NCBI GenBank assembly: GCA_022495995.1
Contig: JAFEMH010001467.1
Span: 372,001-436,000 of the forward strand
DNA: 64,000 nucleotides
Direction: 5' to 3'
Source of the DNA: Adenophora triphylla var. japonica
Taxonomy: Eukaryota > Streptophyta > Magnoliopsida > Asterales > Campanulaceae
In this document: in pieces, positions 56,202 through 64,000 of the stretch
Layout of the letters: each line of letters begins with the position of its first letter
Numbering within the stretch: position 1 is the first letter of the stretch
Position numbers and translations under genes: made by a program
Notes under the pieces: model-generated
Databases searched by the model: none
Seen by the model: the letters and a program-made list of their open reading frames with translations, nothing else
What the model was told of the DNA's origin: nothing

Positions 56202-56532
56202 TGTTGTAATATTTCCTAATAATGGGCCTTTAATTATTTTCTTAAGTCCATTACTTATCTTGGGGCCATTCTTGATCCATTTAAAATGAAAGCCTTTTAT
56301 GAAATAAATTGGAGGGAAATGAAAATTTCCAATTTCCCACCATCTTCAAATTTAAATGGTTTCATTGTTTCCCACATATTTTTCATCCTTCATTTTTCTA
56401 TTTTCCATCTCCTATAAATAGATGATCATCCTCATTGTGTTTTTCAAGTTCCCTTGGGACTTCTCTTAGTGAGAAGACCCTTGAGGGAGCTTGCTCTTCC
56501 TTTGTTAATTATATATATATAGTTAATATATA

Positions 56533-56574
<42 letters not shown>

Positions 56575-56942
56575 AGAAAGAATAGAGTATAAAAGGAGTA
56601 TTAACGGCTAGTTTCAAATACAGTTTTAACTGTATTTTAAATAGATAAGAACAACATACAAACTCTCTCTCTCTCTCTCTCTGCATATATTAGTTTCTCT
56701 GCCTTCTCTTCTTATTGTTTTCCGAGATTGAATTGGGCTTGAGTTTCTGGTTCCAAGGACATCACAAATTGCAGTTGTGAATGTTCTTATTGTGCTAGGC
56801 ATTACATCCCCAAGATAATTTTTCCGAGTAGCCATCTGCAACATATAGTGGGGAAAATATTATCTTGTAGATAGCCTATAAAACCTCCGTCCCTTTTTCC
56901 ATTGAGTCTTTCTATCATAGCATCCAAAACTCAGATTCAACA
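56202..56942. mobile_element. Solo LTR
   Basis: This 741-bp unit starts TGTTGTAATA and ends TTCAACA, so its ends are inverted (TGTTG/CAACA). The exact TSD GTTGA lies at 56197-56201 and 56943-56947. The paralogue near 870 (actacgttgatgcgtcaag) shows the empty site. It has a TATA-like ctataaatag (about 56412), a long (AT)n run (about 56511-56570) and no internal coding region. It is left by recombination between two LTRs. Confidence 0.88.
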
Positions 56943-56947
56943 GTTGA

Positions 56948-57235
56948 TACGTCAAAAAGAAACGGAATAGAGAGAGAGGGAGAGAGAGAGACTTTAGGAA
57001 CAAACCCACAGAAATTTATTTTATGTAGAGTTACAGTTGGTGTACACGTGATATTATTTTGCATATTAACTTCCCTAATTTGAATCCAATTGATAAGTTT
57101 GATAAGTGAATTTTATGAATTTCTTATCAAAGATTTAGAATTCTATTTGGAAAAGGACTTCAAAAGCCCTCTAAATTTTATTCACAAAACATCAACTTAA
57201 AATAAAAAATCAGAAAATTTACGAAAAATGATTTA
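56948..57235. other. Host spacer, no gene
   Basis: This is GA-rich low complexity (56965-56995) followed by sequence matching 59900-60200. The match ends at about 57213, just before the desaturase fragment. Confidence 0.55.
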
Positions 57236-57238
57236 AAA

Positions 57239-57981
57239 AAATATAGCCATCGTAGCCACCATGCCAACACTAACTCACTCGAAAATGATGAGGTTTACAT
57301 CCCTAAACGTAAGTCCGGTGTCATATTCTACTCCAAACTACTTAATAGCCAACCGGGTCAAGTTTTCACTCATGCCTTCAGACTCATTGTAGGCTTCCCT
57401 CTCTATCTTTTGACCAATGTATCCGGTAAGAAATACGAGCGGTTTGCCAACCATTTTGTTCCAATGAGCCCAATTTTCACTGAACGCGAGCGTATTCAAA
57501 TCCTCCTCTCAGACGCTGGAATTTTTGCTGCCGCATATGGATTTACCAACTAGTACAAGCGAGAGGATTGGCTTGGACCATGTGCATTTATGGAGTTCCA
57601 GTGCTAGTTGTCAATGCCTTTTTCGTTCTAATCACTTATTTGCACCATACCCATCTTTCATTGCCTCATTATGATTCAAGCGAGTGGACATGGATAAGGG
57701 GAGCATTATCAACAATAGACAGAGATTTTGGATTCCTAAACAGAGTTCTTCATGATGTAACACATACTCACGTGTTGCACCATCTGATCTCATACATTCC
57801 ACATTATCATGCCAAGGAGGCAAGGGATGCAATCAAGCCAATGTTGGGAGAGTATTACAAGATCGATAGAACACCAATTCTAAAGGCAATGTGGAGAGAG
57901 GGTATTGAATGTGTATATATTGAACCAGATGTGAATGAAGAAGCCAGCAAAGGTGTCTACTGGTACCACAAGGAGATGTAA
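57239..57981 (+). pseudogene. FAD2-type fatty acid desaturase, 5'-truncated
   Basis: It begins KYSHRSHHANTNSLEN, containing the second His box (HRxHH), and follows FAD2 through SGKKYERFANHF. It ends with the third His box HVLHHLISYIPHYHAKEA and the C-terminus GVYWYHKEM, with stop at 57979. The first His box and the first two membrane segments (roughly 40% of the protein) are absent. A one-base shift near 57548 (YGFTN then stop, resuming LVQARGLAW) breaks the frame. FAD2 enzymes act in the ER membrane on oleate bound to phosphatidylcholine, and divergent relatives make acetylenic or epoxy acids. The substitutions (for example HTHLSLPHY) look divergent, but with half the enzyme missing the activity class cannot be told. 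Confidence 0.9.
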
Positions 57982-58390
57982 ACCGAACAAAGCTTCGGCT
58001 ATTATTTCAAATTTATGCTAGAGACCCTTTGTCGTTTTGATTTATAATCAGAGATTCTTACTAAAGAGCTATCTTACATATTCAAAACAGTAGAAGTTTC
58101 AAGAAGTCATGTAGGTTTTGAAAACTCGGACAATCTTTATGTGCTTACATTGTCAGAGAAGATGAACTGACTATAGTATGTTCATTTTGGATCGATCCTT
58201 ATGTGCAAGACAAAATTGTATCATAGGCCACTGCACTGTAATGTAAAATATGAATAACATATTGTAGGATATGTATTGTATTATAACAAAGTGTCCACTT
58301 TGGTCCTTTATATGATTTACTTGTAAAAGATTGATCTTTTTATCCTCTTTCCTTTAACATATGTTAATTTTAAAGACTGTTATTCAGAAA
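57982..58390. other. 3' flank of the desaturase fragment
   Basis: AT-rich sequence, consistent with a former 3' untranslated region. No gene was seen. Confidence 0.5.
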
Positions 58391-58439
58391 CAATTATTCA
58401 GAAACATAAGCAAAACAAAAGCATGACAACTCCAACATG

Positions 58440-59578
58440 AATCCCAATCCAGAAACGAAATGCATTTTTGACCGGAGGGAGTATATTAATTTTAAAAAGA
58501 TAAAGAGACTAGGGAGTATTAATGAAGTCACATAAGCAAAACAAAAGCATGACAACCAAGCATATGGACTGTTGGGATTTTGCTCTTGCGCATTCTGCAT
58601 AGGCAATGTATCATCCCTGACCATGGCTTGAGGTTCAAATATAGGATATAGAACCTGTGGCACTTGTCTTGAGACATTCCGTGTGCATACACACCCATTG
58701 TCCCAGCAATGGAAACCTGGTTCATAATCCGAAAGAGGGGAACTGACATCTTCTTGTCCATTCAAATTATCGCAAGTTTCAAAAGCAACGTCATATGAGC
58801 CCTGGTTTGTGTTTTTTCATACCAGTTTTTATACCTTGATCATCACGTATAACAACATCAGCACCACTAGCCTTCCAGAATCCATTACCAGAGCTCCGGA
58901 GATATTGCTTGCCATTGGGGTACTTTCCAGCTGATCTCGGGGTAAACAAGTACCACTCCTTTCCTCTATGAGACTTGTACGTACCTAATTTCACATCAGA
59001 AATTTTTAATGCATCAAGCAATGTATTTTGAATGTTAAATTTTTATTACAAATACTAATTTATATCAAACAAATATGTCGAAAAAGGAAGAATAAATGCA
59101 AAAAAAAAAAGATAGAATCTTGAGAACGTTCTCTTTATAATATCAGGTCATGTAGACAATTCTAGCCTTAATTTAAAGTAAATAACCAAGAAACGGTCAA
59201 GATTTGCCGGGAATCAATTCATCAATTTATAATTTGACAAGAAAACTTACAAATATAAAAGTAACAAAGAAAATTTAGAAGAAGAGTACATGTGAGTTGC
59301 TGAGGATGATAGTTGTAGATATTGATATCTCGAATTCTATAAAGTGGCAAGGATAAATTATCTTATTTCTTATTCAAGAAATCCCTTATCATCAGTTCTT
59401 CTCCAGTGGGCACAAATCCATAACCTGGTGGCATCGTATCAATCTTCTCTCTGTCACGACCATCGTGTGGATCAGTATTTCGGACCGACAATGGTGGAAC
59501 TTCTTCTTCTTCTTCTTCTTGTTTCCTCTTGGGAGAATCTTGCTTTTGCTGATTAATGATATATCTTTTCCTTGCCAT
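58440..59578 (-). pseudogene. NAC transcription factor-like gene, best copy
   Basis: Minus-strand exon 1 (59578 to about 59290) starts MARKRYIINQQK, has a Glu run, then subdomain A MPPGYGFVPTGEELMIRDFL. After a TAA in frame it continues with LPLYRIRDINIYNYHPQQLT (subdomain B). After an intron, exon 2 (about 58984-58790) has GKEWYLFTPRSAGKYPNG and SGNGFWKASGADVVI (subdomains C and D start), then GIKTGMKKHKPGL. The C-terminal frame (58765-58440, DVSSPLSDYEPGFHCWDNG) follows with a shift. Most of subdomains D and E is missing. NAC proteins are plant transcription factors that bind DNA through this domain. The in-frame stop and lost subdomains argue for a pseudogene. Confidence 0.72.
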
Positions 59579-59689
59579 GAAGATATGGAATTAAACGTTG
59601 TTATGGTAAATATATAAAAATTCAGGGGGTAATTAGTAGGCGAAGGAGAGAGAGAGAGAGGGGGGGAGAATTACTTATGATTTCTTTGA

Positions 59690-59805
59690 GGATGATAGTT
59701 GCAGATATCGTATGGAAGAGGCGAATTCTTCTGTGATCCGGCCGGCCGGTGGTATAGTATAAAAGTAGTCTCTGTCTGTCATGGCTAAAGTCTTCTTCGA
59801 GCCGC
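59690..59805 (-). pseudogene. NAC-domain first-exon remnant
   Basis: Nearly the same as 55499-55645 (gatccggccggccggtgg word shared), with the decayed subdomain A on the minus strand. It lies just upstream of the better NAC copy. Confidence 0.42.
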
Positions 59806-59809
59806 AATC

Positions 59810-60560
59810 ACCATTGAGGAAGAGGACTCACCTAAGATAGAAGAAGAAGTTCCGCCATTTTCGGCCCGAATACTGATTCCAATTGTGAATAAGAAAACAA
59901 AGAGAGAACAGAGTTACAGTTGGTGTACACATGATATTATTTTATAGGCATATCGACTTTCCTAATTTGAATCTAATTGATAAGTTTTGTAAGTGAATTT
60001 TATAACTTTCTTATTAAAGATTTAGAATTCTATTTGGAAAAGGACTTCGAAAGCCCTCTAAATTTTATTAAAATATGAAAATAAATTGTGATGAGGGACT
60101 AGACCAAAACATCATGAAATCAAGAATATAATATTTGTTCAAACAATATGGACGAAAATAAATGGAAAATGAGATTTCACAAAACATCAACTTAAAATAA
60201 AAAAATATACTCTTATGGTACGCATATCTCAGTTCTTGTCATGTCTTTTTTTCCCAGGATAAATTCACCTTCTTCATTATAGTAGTCATGAAAAGAATGA
60301 TTATCTGTCATTGGTGCCCTTGGAGATACATTCATGTTAGAATATTATATCCTTCTGGGTAAAAGTTTCATTTTTTGTCGGGGAAAAAAAAGGAAAGGTC
60401 TGAAAGATTAGTCTGATAAGAAGAATTAAAATACTTGGGGTTGGAACGAAGAGCTTCAAAGGAACGTAAGGTAGGAGCTGATGAAGCTTTAGCTTGCTGA
60501 ACTAATTTATTTTTTTCTTCTCCCTCCAAATCAGTTGCAGTCAATGTTACTGAAGGCGAG
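59810..60560. other. Host segment paralogous to 1000-1500 and 57000-57220
   Basis: It shares the words 'tacagttggtgtacac', 'aagatttagaattctatttg' and 'gatacattcatgttagaata' with the other copies. No gene. Confidence 0.6.
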
Positions 60561-60562
60561 AC

Positions 60563-60574
60563 CAGGGCCGGCCC
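60563..60574 (+). repeat. hAT terminal inverted repeat (left)
   Basis: CAGGGCCGGCCC, itself palindromic in its core (GGGCCGGCCC). Confidence 0.8.
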
Positions 60575-60599
60575 AACCGATACGGAGGCCTAATGCGAA

Positions 60600-62866
60600 C
60601 TCTAAAATGAGGCCTTTCTAAAGTAAATAAAAAATTATTATTAAAATTATTATATTTTAAGTTTAAGTTTATCTTTCGTGCTTTTTGAGATGCAAAATCA
60701 TTTATTAAATTACTGTAATTGATTTCAGCTAATAATTCTTTTTCAATAGAAAATAAAGCTAGTCCACTTAATCTTTGTTGAGACATTGTCGATCTTAAAT
60801 AAGATTTTATTAATTTTAGCTTTGAAAAACTTCTTTCTGCTTAAGCAACAATTACGGGAATCGTTAACATTATTCTATAAGCGATGTCAGCATTTCGAAA
60901 AGAATCAACCCTTAATATATAATTAAGTATGTCCATTGGTGTATCATTTTTCACATGTATAATTTCTCTTAAAAATTTTAGTTCCATAAATAAATTTAAT
61001 CCATCAATATCAGAGTTGTCATTATGTTTTAATGAATTTTCAAGGTTAAGACAATTTTCTTTTAAATTTTCATTATTCAATGACCTTAATTTCTCAATGC
61101 TAAATAGAAAACCAAAAGTATCTTGAGACATTTTAAATTGTTCAAATCTACTTTGAAATGAAGTGATTGCTTTATCTAGAATGTACAAGAAATAATCAAC
61201 TTTAAATGATTCTTCCGGAGATCTTACGACTCCATTGTCAATATTTTCATCAAATTGCTTTTTTCTACGAATAGTACGTTTTTCACGAAACTTAGGCTCT
61301 ATATTCATTTCTATCGCAATTTCTTTTGCAGAAATTATAGCATTTTCAAATTCGTCTTCCCTATATTTTTCAAAAAAGGAAATAAGACCTTTCAATTGTT
61401 GTATAGCAACATCGATACACATATCCTTCGATTGCATATTTTTACTAACTGAATTTACCGCAAACAATATTTCATACCAAATAGTCATGCCTAATAAAAA
61501 CTCAAAACTTTCAAGCTCATAAGCTGCTAAACAATTAGCTTCACTTTTTATTTTAAGGTCATCATTAACTTCACCTAATTCCAATAAAGCATCTCTTATT
61601 TGTGAAGTTTGAAATCTTAAAGCTTTTACACTTTCAATACGACTTTCCCAACGTGTTTGTGACAATGATTTAAGAGTTAGGCTAGGGATATGATCTTGCA
61701 AAATTTTCCATCTTTTAGTAGACGAAGAAAATATAGTATATATACGTTGTAGCACTCCAAAAAAAGATGCACCTTTAGGACAACAACTAGCCATATCACA
61801 AAGTACCAAATTAAGACTATGACAACCACATGGAGTATAAAATGATCTAGGATTAATATCTATGAACCTTTTCTGCACACCTTGATGTTTTCCTTTCATA
61901 TTAGATCCATTATCATAACCTTGTCCTCTTAGGTTACTAATATCAAGTCCAATAATATTTATTTCATTCATAATAGCATCAAAAAGACCTTTTCCGGTTG
62001 TATCATCTACTTTTAAAAATCCTAAAAAGTATTCAACAATTTGAATTGGGGTTGAAGAAATATCCACACATCGTACTACAAAAGTCATTTGCTCTTGATG
62101 ACTTATATCAGGAGTACAATCAAGTATGATTGAAAAATACTTTGAGTTGATAATTGTATTTATAATTTTTGTTTTAATTTCATGTGCTAGCAAATTTATT
62201 AATTCATTTTGTATTCTATGTCCAAGGTAATGATTATGAATTTCGTTATCTTTAATTCGACGAATGTGTTCTTGCATTATAGGATCAAATTTTGCAATCA
62301 TTTCAACTAGACTTAAAAAATTTCCATTATTTTCTTGGTAAATCTTTTCGTTTGTTCCACGGAAGGCTAAGTTATTTTTTCCAAGAGTTACAACTGCAAT
62401 AATTCTGAATAACACATTTCTCCAATGTTCCTTTTCTTTATTTATTTGTTCATGAACATGTTTGTCAATTGTTGTATTTTTTTAACAATCTCATACCCAA
62501 ATCACTCCATGAACTCATGTTAACAATGTGCTCATTACTTATCTCATGACTCTTCAACTTTTTACTAATATTTCTCCAATCTCTACTACCTTCATTAGCT
62601 AAATTACTTGAACTGGGAATAGTTTTAAATAATTTGCAACAAAACAAAATACTTTATCCAAATATTGGGAATAAATCAACCATTTTCTTTCACGTTTTTC
62701 ACCGTTGGGAGATTTTTGAATGTAAAGCGATGAAGAAAAGTGTCTTGAAAATTCATCCTTAGGAAAATCTATATCAGTAACTCTAATAGGACCTTTTTCT
62801 ACTAATAAATCTCTCAAACAAGTATCAATATTTGTCCATTGACTTGGATCATATATATTAATATTC
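60600..62866 (-). pseudogene. hAT transposase (TTF zinc finger, DUF4371, hAT_C)
   Basis: The N-terminal TTF-type region (DEFSRHFSSSLYIQKSPNGE, KVFCF/FCCKLFK) is followed by a 524-codon frame (62415-60841). That frame has the DUF4371 core: [20 protein letters not shown] (Asp), [20 protein letters not shown] (Asp), [14 protein letters not shown], and [10 protein letters not shown]. After the stop the C-terminal dimerisation domain follows: AERSFSKLKLIKSYLRSTMS. Three lesions are seen: a lost T near 62640 (T run), an extra A near 62478 (A run), and TAA for a Ser codon at about 60841. The first residues are cut off at 62866. Catalytic motifs look intact. Confidence 0.88.
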
Positions 62867-64000
62867 TTAGTAGTGAATATGAAGAGAATCTAAGTAGAGT
62901 TGTTGCTGAGTCTCTGATGGAAGCAAGAACAGCTAAGGTTGGACAGTCATCTGGGACAGCTATGGATGCCTCCACTCTGACAGCTAAGGTTCCTTCAGTT
63001 GCTGAAATCCCATCTAAGGTAACTTCTACCCCCTCTCATACTCTCAATACTTTCTCTAGGAAGAGAAAAACAGACAAAGATGCTCCTCCATCCAAAAAGT
63101 TGAAACCAAATACACCTCAACCCTCTTCATCCAAAGATCAATCCAGTTCACCTCATGACTCTGTAGCTCAAGGTATCCTCAACCTCAATCCCTCCAACAT
63201 TAGTCCAAAGGAGCCTAGTGTTGAAAAAGAAAGGGGGAATAGCCCTGGTTCTGAAAAGGATGAGCCTCAGTTAAGGGGGAACAGCAGTCCTCATTCTCCC
63301 ATTCTGACAGCTATGCCTTCCCTTAGTCATCCCTCACCCATTTCAAGTCCCTCTGAACCATCTCCCATACCTGAAAACATCATTAGGGCCTCTGAAGGAC
63401 TATCTTTGATAGGAAGACCTGAATTGCTTCCTGTGGTTGAGGAATACTTAAGATCATTGCTTAGTGAGGATGATGTGCTGAAAGCCCTGGACCTGATCAA
63501 AACCAGGGATGAAGCCAAGAAAGCTGCCATTCCTGAGAGTAAAACCCAACCTAAATCTGTTGAACCCATTCAAACCCAAGAAACACCTGATCCTACCCTT
63601 GATTCTGAAACCCAACCTAAACCTGTTGAAACTATTGAAACACAAGAATCACCTGACCCTACTCCTGATTCTGAAACCCTTCCAGCCTGTGAACCTTGGA
63701 TTTTGGATTGTGATATTAATTTTTCCTTCCCTTCCATCATGGCTGCCCACCAAAGATTGAAGGAGATTACCCACTTTCCTGAGATTGCCAATCCCAGTTT
63801 AATCCCCAATCCTTGGCTGTTGAGCAAAAATGCTATTATGATTCATGCAAGAAATAGATGTGGGCTCATTATTTTTGCCCATGAGGAATGGAAAAGATAT
63901 AGAGCAGCTCTCCCAAACTCTTTCTTTCACAATGCCCCCAGATTACCAAATTTCATGGACATTGCTACCATCATTGATTGGGAAATTTTGTTCTCCCAAC
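62867..64000 (+). CDS. Partial gene: relative of the copia-1 extra ORF, runs off the window
   Basis: This is an open frame of about 375 codons without any stop, from about 62867 to the window edge. It reads SLMEARTAKVGQSSGTAMDA, then a Lys-rich patch (SRKRKTDKDAPPSKKLK, a possible nuclear signal) and a Ser/Pro-rich linker. Two near-repeats of a QTQETPDPTLDSETQPK-like word follow, and then CEPWILDCDI and MIHARNRCGLIIFAHEEW. It matches the minus-strand frame 6420-5230 of copia-1 throughout. The start is missing, because the frame emerges directly from the hAT junction. The function is unknown. Confidence 0.75.

Larger units (their letters stand above)
60563..62866 (-). mobile_element. hAT-superfamily transposon, right end missing
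   Basis: CAGGGCCGGCCC at 60563-60574 is a typical hAT terminal repeat of the group with TTF-type zinc-finger transposases. The element holds one minus-strand transposase. No matching TIR (GGGCCGGCCCTG) occurs before 62866, where a copia fragment begins in the opposite orientation. The element is therefore truncated within the N-terminal part of its transposase. Confidence 0.85.

Overview
This window looks like nuclear DNA of a flowering plant, most likely a eudicot. The support is a plant-type U2 snRNA gene with a plant upstream element, an intron-containing elongator tRNA-Met gene, NAC-domain and FAD2-type gene remnants, and a dense population of plant LTR retrotransposons, a CACTA element and a hAT element. 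I cannot name the species. No intact ordinary protein-coding host gene is visible; most long open frames belong to transposable elements.

Layout. 1-550 is the 3' end and LTR of a Ty3/gypsy element running in from the left. 551-1500 is a decayed host segment with NAC remnants. 2920-2993 holds the promoter of a U2 snRNA gene. A complete Ty1/copia element (2994-16211, minus strand, TSD GAAAG) is inserted exactly between this promoter and the U2 transcribed region (16219-16416). 17091-44205 is a Tat-like Ty3/gypsy element (plus strand, TSD ATACC) with gag-pol and a spliced antisense gene. That antisense gene is split by a second Tat-like, gag-only element (25942-40515, minus strand, TSD GGGCT), whose 3' half is a tower of different tandem repeats. 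A tRNA-Met gene survives at 44791-44878. 44993-54678 is a non-autonomous copia element carrying only gag and protease (minus strand, TSD CATCA). Its right LTR is split by a CACTA element (about 47352-54555) that has lost its left end. 54680-60560 is host DNA with several NAC gene fragments, a FAD2-type desaturase pseudogene and a solo LTR (TSD GTTGA). 60563-62866 is a truncated hAT element, abutting directly on a plus-strand piece of a relative of the first copia element that runs off the window end.

How it fits together. The insertions can be ordered: the gag-only Tat element is younger than its Tat host, and the CACTA is younger than its copia host. Exact TSDs define six insertions (five by direct match, one also by an empty-site paralogue at about 870). 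The two LTRs of the first copia element differ almost only at CAG/CTG trinucleotides, and only up to a sharp boundary at about 15.95 kb. This points to a base-calling or polishing artefact over about 5.55-15.95 kb. Many frameshifts there may therefore not be real, and reading frames in that block should be judged with this in mind.

The most interesting observations are the insertion 3 nt upstream of the U2 start, the CAG/CTG-specific sequence block, a dispersed hairpin module with compensatory changes in the gag-only Tat element, an antisense coiled-coil gene with its own TATA box inside the copia element, and the exact splitting of the spliced antisense gene by the nested element.
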